Below, piece by piece: positions 1 through 9,133 of a DNA stretch of 64,000 nt. Source of the DNA: Selenobaculum gibii (GTDB lineage Bacteria; Bacillota; Negativicutes; ICN-92133); assembly GCF_030273445.1 (NCBI RefSeq), contig NZ_CP120678.1, forward strand, positions 2,085,501-2,149,500. Direction: 5' to 3'. Made by a program: the position numbers and the translations under genes. Within the stretch, counting starts at the first letter, position 1; every line of letters begins with the position of its first letter. Below the pieces are notes generated by a model. That model searched no databases. It was given only the letters and a program-made list of their open reading frames with translations, and was not told where the DNA came from.

Positions 1-161
1 TAATAAAATCAAATTTCCTTTTAATTTCAAAATTTAAACCTTCTTCCTATTCTTAATTGATTTTATTTAGCAAATATTTTCATAATAACATCTTTATAAT
101 GATTTATGCAAATATTACTTTAAATTTATTTGCAAATTAATTTATCTAGGAATTAATATGT

Positions 162-190
162 TTGCCATCAAACAAAATAGTCTATACTAT
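162..190 (+). promoter_or_regulatory. Predicted sigma-A promoter of the M20 peptidase gene
   Basis: A TTGCCA box (162-167) and a TACTAT box (185-190) are separated by 17 bp, about 60 bp upstream of the peptidase start. Bases 1-160 are AT-rich and I see no gene in them. Confidence 0.45.
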
Positions 191-253
191 TGGCAGGATA
201 AATCTATAATATTGTCAAAAAATATATAAAAATAACTAAAGGACGGTGATTTC

Positions 254-1384
254 ATGATAAATAAAATACGTATATTAGAAGAATTCTTGACTTTAGTAAA
301 AATATCTTCGCCTACAGGAAATGAACGCCAAATAGCAGATTATTTAAAAAATCTCTTAACGGATATTGGGCTAACCGTAACTGAAGATAAAACGGGCGAG
401 TCTTTTGGCGGCAATTGTGGTAACGTAATCGCCTATTTGAATAGCACTAAAGCAAATACACCCACTTTGTTATTATCCGCTCATATGGACTGCGTTAACC
501 CTTGTGAAAACGTAAAACCCCGTTTAAAAAATGGAATGATTACCTCTGATGGCACGACCATTCTTGGCGGTGATGATAAAGCGGGTATCGCCAGTATTCT
601 CGAAGCTATTCGTATCGTTGAAGAAAAAGAAATTCCCCATGGCGGCATTCAAGTGATTTTTACTGTAGCCGAAGAAGGCGGACTCAACGGCTCAAAATAC
701 CTAGATAAAGAATGGATTAAATCAGATTTTGGCTTTTGCCTAGATTCTAGCGGCAATCCAGGTAAAGTTATTATCAAAGCGCCAGGGCAGGATAATATCA
801 CTGCTAAAATCAAAGGAAAATCTGCTCATGCTGGTATTGCTCCTGAAAGTGGCATAAATGCAATTACCATCGCCAGCAAAGCAATTGCCACTATGAAATC
901 TGGAAGAATTGATGAAGAAACAACAGCGAATATCGGTATTATTCATGGCGGTATTGCAACAAATATTGTTCCAGAATATGTAGAAATATTCTGTGAAGCC
1001 CGTAGTTGTTCTCCGCAAAAATTAGCGAATCAAACAAAGCATATGTCAGATACATTTTCCAAAGTAGCGATAGAGAATAAAGCCAGCATAGATATTATTT
1101 TAGAGCATGAATATTCCTCTTACGAACTTGATACCAGCAGTCAATTAATCCAAATTGCAACAGAAGCAATAAAAAATGCACATATTGATTTAGAGCTTGC
1201 TGCAACTGGAGGAGGCAGTGATGCCAACTATTTTAATGCTAAAGGTCTTCCATGTGCTGTACTAGGTGTAGGAATGAGCAAAGTCCATACAACAGAAGAG
1301 TTTATCCTTGAAGAAGATCTTTATAAAACGGCCACCATCGTTTTAGAATTAATTAAATCCTGTGCCAACAAAGTAAAATTATAA
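254..1384 (+). CDS. M20-family metallopeptidase, peptidase T-like
   Basis: This is a 376-residue cytoplasmic zinc aminopeptidase of the M20 clan, in the peptidase T-like branch that trims short peptides. Visible metal-site motifs are SAHMDCV (about residue 76), GGDDKAG (about 103), EEGG (about 138) and LDSSG (about 162). A dimerisation domain follows, then a C-terminal GGGSDAN segment and a late HTTEE motif. The start is an ATG behind AAAGGACGGTG. It has no signal peptide and appears monocistronic. Its stop codon overlaps the stop of the convergent cardiolipin synthase gene by a few bases. Family assignment is firm; the exact peptide substrate is not known. Confidence 0.88.
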   Translation: MINKIRILEEFLTLVKISSPTGNERQIADYLKNLLTDIGLTVTEDKTGESFGGNCGNVIAYLNSTKANTPTLLLSAHMDCVNPCENVKPRLKNGMITSDGTTILGGDDKAGIASILEAIRIVEEKEIPHGGIQVIFTVAEEGGLNGSKYLDKEWIKSDFGFCLDSSGNPGKVIIKAPGQDNITAKIKGKSAHAGIAPESGINAITIASKAIATMKSGRIDEETTANIGIIHGGIATNIVPEYVEIFCEARSCSPQKLANQTKHMSDTFSKVAIENKASIDIILEHEYSSYELDTSSQLIQIATEAIKNAHIDLELAATGGGSDANYFNAKGLPCAVLGVGMSKVHTTEEFILEEDLYKTATIVLELIKSCANKVKL

Positions 1385-2839
1385 CAACGGCGCTAATAAC
1401 CGAAAAACACCTTCGATCATCCGCTCGCCCCAATTGCGATTGTTATATTCTTGCAATGTAAAGGGGCGAGCCTCTTTCATATCGTCAGAAAAAATTCTTT
1501 TACAGCGTTTTGCAAATTCTTCATTGTAAAAAAACGCATTCACTTCAAAATTCAAAGAAAAACTGCGCATATCCATATTTGCCGATCCAATTGTTGCAAC
1601 AGTTTCGTCAATTACCATCATCTTTGCATGCAAAAAACCTGGATATAAGAAAACCTCAACTCCATAGTCAAGAAGCTCACCTAGATAAGATAAACTTACC
1701 TTATGCACGACCATATTATCCGTTTTATGCGGAATCATAATCATAACTTTAATTCCTGATAAAACAGTTATTTTTATTGCTTCAATAAATGATTCATCTG
1801 GTACAAAGTAAGGTGTCTGAATACATACCGTGGATTTTGCCGAATTTAATAAATTCATTAAGTTCCATTTTATTTCTTCCTCAGCCGTATCTGGTCCACT
1901 AGAAACAATTTGCATGGGTATAATACATTCTTGATTCACCGGTGGAAAAAACTTTTCGCTATCAGAAAACTGTTCTACATTACGATAATTACATGCAAAT
2001 AACCAGTCCTCAATAAATCTAGATTGAAGAAAATAAACACTTTCGCCTTGGATTCTTAAATGCGTATCCCGCCAAGGAGAATGTTCGGGACTAAGCCCCA
2101 TATACTCATCCCCGATATTCATTCCACCTAAATACCCGATTTTACTATCTATAACAGCAATCTTTCGATGATTACGAAAATTCACCCTTAAATAATTGCT
2201 TATACTAATAGGGAAAAAACGTTTCACTTCTCCACCACAGTCAATAATAGGTGCAAAAGTTCTACTTGGTGTCAAAATACAACCAGCATGGTCATAAAGA
2301 AGCCTTACCTTCACTCCTTCTTTTGCTTTCTTAGCCAAAGCTGCAATAATTTTTCTGCCAATTTTATCATCACGAATAATAAAATATAGTAAATGAATAC
2401 TCTCCTTAGCTTGTTTTATATCATGTAAAAGTTGAAAATATTTCTCTTGGGCATCAATAAAAATTTGTACATCATTATGAAACGTACAGGGACATGTGCC
2501 AACATTGTAATTAAAATTTAGTAGCTTCTGGTAAGTAAATAATTCTTTATGCTGTAATGCTAAAGAATCACCTTTTAGCTTTATTCTTGTAATAGTACTT
2601 AGATGATAAAAAAGATCTTGTTGTCTTTTCATTTCCAAAGTTTTCTTCTTCCGAATCACAATATTAGTACCAAATAATAAATACAAAATAAACCCGATAA
2701 TCGGTAAGAACACTAACGCTAAAATCCAACTTAAGGCTAAAGAAGGATTCTTTCTTTCAATACATAAAATAAATAAAACAAATAAAAAATTGGCCAATAA
2801 AATGAAGATCATAATAAAATTGCCCGCAATATTCTCCAT
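1379..2839 (-). CDS. cls: Cardiolipin synthase (phospholipase D family)
   Basis: This 486-residue membrane enzyme condenses two phosphatidylglycerol molecules into cardiolipin. Two N-terminal membrane helices (about residues 8-26 and 36-57) precede two phospholipase D domains. The catalytic HxKxxxxD motifs are intact at H224/K226/D231 and H404/K406/D411, each followed by the usual GG/GS-N segment (LGGMN, IGSANMD). Length and layout match bacterial Cls. The start ATG sits behind AAAGGATAAG. It is convergent with the peptidase gene, with a 6-bp overlap of the two 3' ends, so the two transcripts are antisense to each other at their ends. Confidence 0.93.
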   Translation of the reverse strand: MENIAGNFIMIFILLANFLFVLFILCIERKNPSLALSWILALVFLPIIGFILYLLFGTNIVIRKKKTLEMKRQQDLFYHLSTITRIKLKGDSLALQHKELFTYQKLLNFNYNVGTCPCTFHNDVQIFIDAQEKYFQLLHDIKQAKESIHLLYFIIRDDKIGRKIIAALAKKAKEGVKVRLLYDHAGCILTPSRTFAPIIDCGGEVKRFFPISISNYLRVNFRNHRKIAVIDSKIGYLGGMNIGDEYMGLSPEHSPWRDTHLRIQGESVYFLQSRFIEDWLFACNYRNVEQFSDSEKFFPPVNQECIIPMQIVSSGPDTAEEEIKWNLMNLLNSAKSTVCIQTPYFVPDESFIEAIKITVLSGIKVMIMIPHKTDNMVVHKVSLSYLGELLDYGVEVFLYPGFLHAKMMVIDETVATIGSANMDMRSFSLNFEVNAFFYNEEFAKRCKRIFSDDMKEARPFTLQEYNNRNWGERMIEGVFRLLAPLL

Positions 2840-2942
2840 ACACTTATCCTTTATCCACTGTTAACAGTGTCTTTATTTTCACACTACCTATCAAAAACTT
2901 CCCCCTAATAAAAAAAAATATGTATGGATATTATCCCCAACG

Positions 2943-2976
2943 AAAAAAAGACTTTTCATTTTAGAAAAGTCTTTTT
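2943..2976 (-). terminator. Rho-independent terminator of the DUF445 pair
   Basis: A 13-bp perfect stem (2945-2957 with 2964-2976) with a 6-nt loop has an A-run on the plus strand that becomes a T-run for minus-strand transcription. It lies just after the stop of the downstream DUF445 gene. Confidence 0.8.
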
Positions 2977-2980
2977 AAAA

Positions 2981-4273
2981 CTATCCAACCAAGTGTAGCC
3001 CAATAAAAATAATACAGCCAATAGATGCCCCAACTATACACCCATTCATTCGAATCCAAATTAAATCTTCTTCAACTTTTTCATAAATTAATCGATTAAG
3101 TTCTTCTTTTGTTAACCCTTCTAATACATCGCGAATAATTACCGCCATCATATTGCGCCCTTCAAGTAATGCTCTCCCCACAACATCTTGGAGATAAGAT
3201 TCTAAATTACGCTTCAATACAATATCATTCTTTAATGTATATAAAGCATTCTCAACATTTGTTGTAATAATTTCAACTAAAGGAGCCTGCCTCACGAGTG
3301 CATTTCCCTCAGAGTCGGGACGTTTTAAGGATATTATTATAGATTCAATTAATTCCTTTAATAACTGTTTGGTTTGTAATCCGCTAAAAACGCTCATCTT
3401 TAAAGATTCAAAGCTTTGACATAATTCAATATTGTCTGGTAAACGGTGCAGACTATTTTTAAGCTCATCTATCAAAGCTCTTCGCATCTGATGGTTATGG
3501 TTTTCACGCATCTCTGTAAGGGTATAAATAAGTTGCGCCTGTACAGTTTGGGCAATTTCATCAACATTTAAAACATTGCTTTGCTTTGCCACAAACATCA
3601 TCATCATCGACAATAGCCCTTGACTCTTTTCCTCCAGATACTCTTCTAAATAAGCTTTGACTTTATCGTTAATCGCGCCTTCTTCTACCTTTTGGATCGC
3701 CCGTTTAAGCAAAATATCTATTTGTGTAGACCCTTTCTCAGAATTTATAAAGTCTATCATCATATTCTTTACTTGGGGCAATAACTTCGTGTTCTGCACT
3801 TTTTCATGAATTAACATGTCAAGCTGCATTGCCAACGCTTCTGCGTTCAGAGAAGATAATAGCTGCTCAAAATAATCTAGAATTCTTCTGCTGATTTCCT
3901 TTTGAAAATTATTTTTTTCTACATAGGCCAATATATAGTCGATAAATCCTCCTTCTTTAGACCATAACAACATTTGCTTTTTCGTAAAAAATTCCTTTTG
4001 TACGAGCTTAATACACCCTTCAATGACTTGCTCACGTTTACGCGGAATAATTTCCGTATGATAAGGGAAACCAAGCGGTTTTTTGAACAACGCTGTAACA
4101 GCAAACCAGTCGGCTATCCCGCCAATCAACGCAGCTTCTGCACAAAATAACAATCCTTTAATATAAATAGATTGCGGATAATAAATTTTTAATAGCAGAC
4201 AAATAACAAATAAAATTGCAGCAACCCCTAAAGCTTTGTCTGCTTGATTAAGCCTTCTTTGCATCTTAAACAA
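2981..4273 (-). CDS. DUF445 family membrane protein (second of a tandem pair)
   Basis: This 430-residue protein has N-terminal membrane helices (about residues 16-60) carrying the family signature GGIADWFAVTALFKKPLGFPY, and a final C-terminal helix after the conserved VEEDLIWIRMNGCIVGASIG segment. The long middle region is helical and charged. This matches DUF445 (YheB-like) proteins, whose biochemical role is not established. Its start overlaps the end of the upstream DUF445 gene by 8 bp, so the two are translationally coupled and may form a heteromeric complex (inference). Topology suggests membrane anchors at both ends. Confidence 0.85.
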   Translation of the reverse strand: MFKMQRRLNQADKALGVAAILFVICLLLKIYYPQSIYIKGLLFCAEAALIGGIADWFAVTALFKKPLGFPYHTEIIPRKREQVIEGCIKLVQKEFFTKKQMLLWSKEGGFIDYILAYVEKNNFQKEISRRILDYFEQLLSSLNAEALAMQLDMLIHEKVQNTKLLPQVKNMMIDFINSEKGSTQIDILLKRAIQKVEEGAINDKVKAYLEEYLEEKSQGLLSMMMMFVAKQSNVLNVDEIAQTVQAQLIYTLTEMRENHNHQMRRALIDELKNSLHRLPDNIELCQSFESLKMSVFSGLQTKQLLKELIESIIISLKRPDSEGNALVRQAPLVEIITTNVENALYTLKNDIVLKRNLESYLQDVVGRALLEGRNMMAVIIRDVLEGLTKEELNRLIYEKVEEDLIWIRMNGCIVGASIGCIIFIGLHLVG

Positions 4274-5498
4274 ACCTTTCTACAAGAAATGTAAGGACAT
4301 AAAGCATCATACCAGCTATTGCGCCTACAACAGAACCATTAATACGAATCATCTGCAAGTCGTCCCCCACCCGATTTTCCACAAGATTCTTCAAATCATC
4401 ATTAGACAATCCATCTAATTTTTCTCGTATTTTCGTCTCTAAAACAATATGTTTTTCAGAAATAACATGCATAACGATTTCTTTCATAAATTGCTCGCAT
4501 TTCTCCTGCAATTTATCATCACTACGCAATCGTTGAATTTGATTATCAACAATTTGATCAATTAAGCGTCTTAAATTCATTTTTTGCTCTTCCAAAAGAA
4601 CGTTTAAAAAATTTACAATCGCATTACTTACATTTAGTTTTTCGTTAATCATATATTCTAAGAATTGGTTTAAACTTTCTTCAAGTTGTTTATTTTCCTT
4701 CTGATTAAGTAACCATTCAATGATGCGAACTTTCAAATCAATTCTTAGTGGATGTGTACGAAATTGTAAGTCACGCAAATATTGAATAATTTCTCTCTGT
4801 ACCATTTTTGCAATTTTTTCTTCTGATAAATCTAAGAAACGACTTGCCATTTCACGCATTTCTGCCTGACCAGTATATTGCTGCTTAATCTGCGTTACAA
4901 TTTGCTCAATTACGCCTACAACAGCAGGATGGTGAACATATACTTCCAATTCTACGAGTAATTCTTTAATGAAAGCATCTTCTTCATCACGCTCAAGCGT
5001 ATGAATCAAAGCTTCAATCACCGGTTTAATTGTATTCATTTCTTTTACTTTTTCTTGCAATAAATTTTCTAAAATTTTAGCTAACTGCTCTTTATTTGAT
5101 TCTTTAAGAAAAAGGGTAACCATCTGATAAAGAAATTGTTTGATTTTTTCATCACCTTTTGATTCATCAACATAGGTAAGCGCTAGCTTCATTAATGAAT
5201 AACGATCTAAAACCCTTATGATGTTTTCTTTTCCAAGTAAATCTTTACTAATAAACGTAATCATATCGCAAAAAATCTGTTCGCGATTACGTGGGATTAC
5301 TTCTGTTCGATAACCTATTCCCAATGGCTTCTCAAACAATGCTCGCACAGCAAACCAATCAGCTAAGCCACCAATAACAGCCGCAAGCATCCCAGCATTG
5401 AATAAGCCGCCCCAAAAACCATCGCGATATGGATAGCTGAGTATAAATAAAATCATCATTAAAAACAATAAAAACGTTGCTTTATTCTTTTGTAACAT
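4266..5498 (-). CDS. DUF445 family membrane protein (first of a tandem pair)
   Basis: This 410-residue paralogue of the next gene has N-terminal helices with GGLADWFAVRALFEKPLGIGYRTEVIPR and a C-terminal VGDDLQMIRINGSVVGAIAG segment leading into a last membrane helix. The two copies share the same architecture, including the Trp-Phe motif and the ending, but are clearly diverged in the middle. This argues for an old duplication with separate roles. It is first in a two-gene operon. No enzymatic motif is visible and I do not assign a function. Confidence 0.85.
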   Translation of the reverse strand: MLQKNKATFLLFLMMILFILSYPYRDGFWGGLFNAGMLAAVIGGLADWFAVRALFEKPLGIGYRTEVIPRNREQIFCDMITFISKDLLGKENIIRVLDRYSLMKLALTYVDESKGDEKIKQFLYQMVTLFLKESNKEQLAKILENLLQEKVKEMNTIKPVIEALIHTLERDEEDAFIKELLVELEVYVHHPAVVGVIEQIVTQIKQQYTGQAEMREMASRFLDLSEEKIAKMVQREIIQYLRDLQFRTHPLRIDLKVRIIEWLLNQKENKQLEESLNQFLEYMINEKLNVSNAIVNFLNVLLEEQKMNLRRLIDQIVDNQIQRLRSDDKLQEKCEQFMKEIVMHVISEKHIVLETKIREKLDGLSNDDLKNLVENRVGDDLQMIRINGSVVGAIAGMMLYVLTFLVERFV

Positions 5499-5584
5499 CT
5501 AAAATCTCCCTCACTTGCTTTCACTTATTCCGACTTAAAAATTCTCCCCCAATCGCGAAAATCCTTTTTCTATGGAAACGCTAC

Positions 5585-5628
5585 AAAAAAATGATGTGCA
5601 AAGAAAGAAAAATCTCTCTACACATCAT
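5585..5628 (-). terminator. Terminator of the symporter gene
   Basis: An ATGATGTG/CACATCAT stem (5591-5598 with 5621-5628) encloses a 22-nt loop. A run of six T follows on the minus strand. Confidence 0.6.
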
Positions 5629-5657
5629 CTCACTTATCATCGTATGATGAAATTATC

Positions 5658-6854
5658 TTATTTATTTTCTTCCGTTTTGTTAATTACAACTGCTGCTGCC
5701 GCATCACCTGTAATATTTAGAGTTGTACGACACATATCAAGTACACGATCAATACCAGCAACTAACGCGATTCCCTCTAGTGGAAGGTTAACTGCTTGTA
5801 ATACCATAGCTAGCATAATCATCCCAGCACCTGGGACACCAGCTGTACCAATAGAAGCCAAAGTACCAGTTAGCACTACGATTAACATTTGTGCTGCAGT
5901 TAAGTCAACACCATATACATTCGCAATAAATAATGTACAAACACTCATATAGATTGCTGTACCATCCATATTGATGGTAGCCCCCAATGGTAATACGAAA
6001 CTAGAAACTTCTTTAGATACACCAAGCTTTTCTTGACAGTTCTTCATATTAACTGGAAGCGTACCTGCACTGCTACAAGTAGTAAATGCAATCATCATCG
6101 CTTCAGCCATACCCTTAAAGAATTTAATCGGACTCATTTTCCCTACAACTTGTATTACACTTGCATAAGTAATAACAGCATGAATAATGCTAGCAACAAA
6201 TGCCGCAATAATTACAGATAATAAAGGCAATAAAACTTTTGGTCCGTTTGCCGCAACAACTGGTAATAATAACGCAAATACGCCATATGGAGCAAGTTCC
6301 ATGATAAGAGTAATAATTTTATAACTCACTTCCGCTAACGCTTCAAAGACATTTTGTAATGGCAATGCTTTTTGTCCAACATGCGTAATTCCAATACCAA
6401 TAATCAATGAAAATACGATAATCGGTAACATGTCCACATTTGTCATCGCTTTTAACGGATTCGCTGGAACCATGTTAACAATTACTTCCATAATTGTCGG
6501 AGCAGCTTTTACATCTGTTTTTGCTGCCTCTGCTGCAATGCTGATACCATCACCAGGATGAACTACACCAGCAACACCCAAACCAATAATCATCGCAATG
6601 GCTGTAGTAATTAAGTAAAATGCCATAACCTTTACGCCAATTCTACCTAACTTTCTCGTATCACCTAAGCTAGCTGCACCTACGATAATTGATGCCATAA
6701 CAACTGGAACGATCATCATTTTGATTAAATTGATAAACATTGTCCCAATTGGTGCAATCCACAGCTTAATCCAAGGTAGATTTTCCGCCCCAGCGATTAA
6801 TCCGGCAATAATTGCTAGAATCAATGAAATTAAGATTTTTACGGATAAATTCAA
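5658..6854 (-). CDS. Dicarboxylate/amino acid:cation symporter (DAACS family)
   Basis: A secondary transporter of the GltP/DctA family, about 398 residues with eight or so hydrophobic helices and two re-entrant loops. Family signatures are the serine-rich hairpin TTCSSAGTLPVN and the NMDGTAIY motif in helix 7 (cation and substrate site), followed by GIPGAG-like GTAGVPGAGM. The substrate is probably glutamate, aspartate or a C4-dicarboxylate; I cannot separate these. A longer frame begins with ATG at 6872, but AGGAGG lies inside it and sits 8 nt before a TTG at 6854, so TTG is the likely start. It is monocistronic with its own promoter and terminator. Confidence 0.9.
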   Translation of the reverse strand: MNLSVKILISLILAIIAGLIAGAENLPWIKLWIAPIGTMFINLIKMMIVPVVMASIIVGAASLGDTRKLGRIGVKVMAFYLITTAIAMIIGLGVAGVVHPGDGISIAAEAAKTDVKAAPTIMEVIVNMVPANPLKAMTNVDMLPIIVFSLIIGIGITHVGQKALPLQNVFEALAEVSYKIITLIMELAPYGVFALLLPVVAANGPKVLLPLLSVIIAAFVASIIHAVITYASVIQVVGKMSPIKFFKGMAEAMMIAFTTCSSAGTLPVNMKNCQEKLGVSKEVSSFVLPLGATINMDGTAIYMSVCTLFIANVYGVDLTAAQMLIVVLTGTLASIGTAGVPGAGMIMLAMVLQAVNLPLEGIALVAGIDRVLDMCRTTLNITGDAAAAVVINKTEENK

Positions 6855-6901
6855 ATTTCTTCCTCCTATCATTACCTTTATTTATTAAATTCTACATATT
6901 A

Positions 6902-6930
6902 ATTATACATAAAAATATTCTAATATGCAA
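6902..6930 (-). promoter_or_regulatory. Sigma-A promoter of the symporter gene
   Basis: Reading the minus strand, TTGCAT (6925-6930) and TATAAT (6902-6907) are spaced by 17 bp, with a TG extension before the -10 box. It sits about 50 bp upstream of the TTG start. Confidence 0.6.
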
Positions 6931-6968
6931 AATATTTTGTATATTTTGTACAATTTCTTTTTTTCTAC

Positions 6969-7005
6969 AAAAAAAGACAAAAGTATATCAGCTATACCTT
7001 TGCCT
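6969..7005 (-). terminator. Terminator of the DUF134 gene
   Basis: An imperfect ~10-bp stem (6978-6987 with 6993-7002) is followed on the minus strand by a run of seven T. Confidence 0.55.
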
Positions 7006-7027
7006 TTTCTTAGATTTTTATCTATTC

Positions 7028-7510
7028 TTAGTGATGCCCACCGCAGCATCCATGACCATTTTGCCCGTGATGCCCACCACCGCAAACATGGCGTTCACCA
7101 TTCATCAATTTAATCTTTTTTAAGCTGCCGCATTTTGGGCACTCAATTTCATATCCATGTTTACCACCTTCACTACAAGGTGCTACTTCCCATACATGTT
7201 TACAATCCTGACACTCAAATTTTCTGTTTGCCATTTTAAAAAATCCCCCTTCAATCGATATATTGCAGCCTTTAACTAAAGCTTCTGCAACTTTTTGTTT
7301 TGCCGACTGCAATACCCTTTGAAAAGTTGCTCTTGAAAGCCCCATTATTTTTGCGGCTTCATTTTGCTCCAGACCTTCATAATCTTTCAATCGAATCGCC
7401 TCATACTCTTCCACCTGCAAAAGTATTGTTTCCGCATTCTCTGCTTCCGCTAAAAATCTCTTGCATCTAGGAAGGTCATCGACAATACCACAACAACGTA
7501 TTCTCACCAT
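7028..7510 (-). CDS. DUF134 HTH protein fused to a zinc ribbon and His/Cys/Gly-rich tail
   Basis: A 160-residue protein. Residues about 1-85 match DUF134: a CCG-CKRF cysteine region, then a sigma-70 region-4-like helix-turn-helix (EGLEQNEAAKIMGLSRATFQRVL). A CxxC...CxxC zinc ribbon follows (ECQDCKHVW ... IECPKCGS). The end is a tail rich in His, Gly and Cys (HVCGGGHHGQNGHGCCGGHH), likely a metal-binding segment. The frame opens upstream at 7534, but GGAGGT sits 8 nt before ATG 7510, which fits the family start. It is probably a metal- or redox-responsive DNA-binding protein (inference); no target is visible. Confidence 0.82.
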   Translation of the reverse strand: MVRIRCCGIVDDLPRCKRFLAEAENAETILLQVEEYEAIRLKDYEGLEQNEAAKIMGLSRATFQRVLQSAKQKVAEALVKGCNISIEGGFFKMANRKFECQDCKHVWEVAPCSEGGKHGYEIECPKCGSLKKIKLMNGERHVCGGGHHGQNGHGCCGGHH

Positions 7511-7576
7511 TACAGTCGACCTCCAATTGAGCATATGCTCATTTATATTATAGCGCCTATAGTAATTTTAAGCAAG

Positions 7577-7597
7577 AAAAAAACCGCCCAAAGGCGG
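7577..7597 (-). terminator. Terminator of the DEAD-box helicase gene
   Basis: CCGCC/GGCGG stem (7584-7588 with 7593-7597) with a 4-nt loop and a T7 run on the minus strand, 12 bp past the helicase stop. Confidence 0.75.
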
Positions 7598-7608
7598 CTT
7601 TATCTAAA

Positions 7609-8937
7609 TTATCGTCGTTTCTTCGGTCTGCGCGATGCAGTTTCGCGACTTTGTTGCCCTGTTGGCTTTGGTTTACGGCGACTGCGCTGATTCACTCCAC
7701 CATGGCCACTGCCTTTGCGATTTGCATATTTGCTTAATGGCGCACGTTTTTGCTGTTCAGGTTTTTCATTTTTCTTTTCATTTCCTTCTTTTGAAGATTT
7801 CGCCACCTGCTCTTTGTTTGCTTTTACTGTTGCCTTTTCCTTCTGAATTCTAGTTTGAATTCCCTGCTCAATCGTGCGAAGATAATCGTATTGACGAGCA
7901 TTAACAAAAGTAATCGCTTTGCCAATTTCACCAGCGCGTCCAGTTCTACCGATCCGATGAATATATGTTTCCACATCATGTGGAATATCATAATTAAATA
8001 CATGGGTCACACCTTCAATGTCTAGCCCACGGCAAGCAATATCCGTAGCTACAAGAACCTGCAATTTCGCAGTAGCAAATCTCCGCATAACAAGGGTACG
8101 CTTCGCTTGCGTAAGATCTCCGTGCAATTCATCAACTAAATACCCACGTTTTGCAAGTTCCGCAGTCACTTGTATAACACGTTGTTTTGTATGACAAAAT
8201 ACCATTGCTAGATATGGCTGATATTGATTAATCATCGCACATAATTGATCTAGTTTTGATGCTTCATTTGTATCAATAATAATTTGCTCTATACCCTCTA
8301 ATGTAATCGTCTCTGACTTAATATTAATATCTTGCGGCATTCGCATGTAGTGGCGAGATAATCCACGAATCCTATCAGGAATCGTCGCCGAGAAAAACAT
8401 CAACTGACGATCTCCAGCAGTTTCTTTCAAAATTCCTTCAACTTCTTCAATGAATCCCATATGCATCATTTGGTCCGCTTCATCTAAAACCACTTTGTTT
8501 ACACTAGATAAATCCAGCGTTTTACGACGTAAATGGTCAAGAATCCTCCCTGGCGTTCCAATAATAATATGTGGATTCTGTCCTAGCTTTTGTACTTGCC
8601 TATCTACTGCCTGTCCACCATAAACAGTAAGGGAACGCACACCTATTGGCGCACCAATCTTTTGTGCAACGGCTGTAATCTGAAGTGCTAATTCTCGTGT
8701 TGGTGCAACAATTAGAGATTGTGCAACTGGCACATTCACTTTTATTTTTTCCATAATTGGCAATAAAAAAGCCAGTGTTTTCCCTGTTCCCGTTTGTGCT
8801 TGCACAACAACATCATTCCCACTTCTTATCGCTGGAATAGCCGCTGTCTGGACAGGTGTCGCCTCTGTAATTCCATTTTCTTTTAAAACTTTGCACAAAT
8901 TCTCACTAATTTTTAATTCTTGAAAAAATTTTTTCAT
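7609..8937 (-). CDS. DEAD-box ATP-dependent RNA helicase
   Basis: A 442-residue RNA helicase. All core motifs are present in order: Q-motif region (NGITEATPVQ), Walker A AQTGTGKT (about residue 47), PTRELA, TPGR, DEAD (VLDEADQM), SAT (FFSATIP), a second RecA domain with ATDIACRGLD, and HRIGRTGRAG. The last ~70 residues are a basic, low-complexity tail rich in Lys, Arg, Gly and Gln, typical of RhlE/CshA-type helicases that bind rRNA or work with the degradosome. The start ATG is behind AAAGGGG. It stands alone between a terminator and the divergent two-component operon. Confidence 0.93.
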   Translation of the reverse strand: MKKFFQELKISENLCKVLKENGITEATPVQTAAIPAIRSGNDVVVQAQTGTGKTLAFLLPIMEKIKVNVPVAQSLIVAPTRELALQITAVAQKIGAPIGVRSLTVYGGQAVDRQVQKLGQNPHIIIGTPGRILDHLRRKTLDLSSVNKVVLDEADQMMHMGFIEEVEGILKETAGDRQLMFFSATIPDRIRGLSRHYMRMPQDINIKSETITLEGIEQIIIDTNEASKLDQLCAMINQYQPYLAMVFCHTKQRVIQVTAELAKRGYLVDELHGDLTQAKRTLVMRRFATAKLQVLVATDIACRGLDIEGVTHVFNYDIPHDVETYIHRIGRTGRAGEIGKAITFVNARQYDYLRTIEQGIQTRIQKEKATVKANKEQVAKSSKEGNEKKNEKPEQQKRAPLSKYANRKGSGHGGVNQRSRRKPKPTGQQSRETASRRPKKRR

Positions 8938-9133
8938 TCTCTATCCCCTTTAAATTTTAAATAATTACTTTATTGACGTTTTTCTTTCAATAGATTATGA
9001 CTATTCTATTACTTCTTTATACTTTATACTTTATACTATATATTAGATGAATTTTTCATAAAAAACAAATTTTCTTCAAAGAATTATGCGATATAGTAAA
9101 AACGCTATAGAATGCAAATGAAAGGATTTTATC

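Noticed and set aside
7635-7853. Plus-strand frame over the helicase C-terminus
   Set aside because: It is the antisense shadow of the basic low-complexity tail of the helicase, with no ribosome site.
9016-9038. TTTATAC repeated three times upstream of the first two-component system
   Set aside because: Short AT-rich repeat, most likely neutral; too far from a clear promoter to propose a role.
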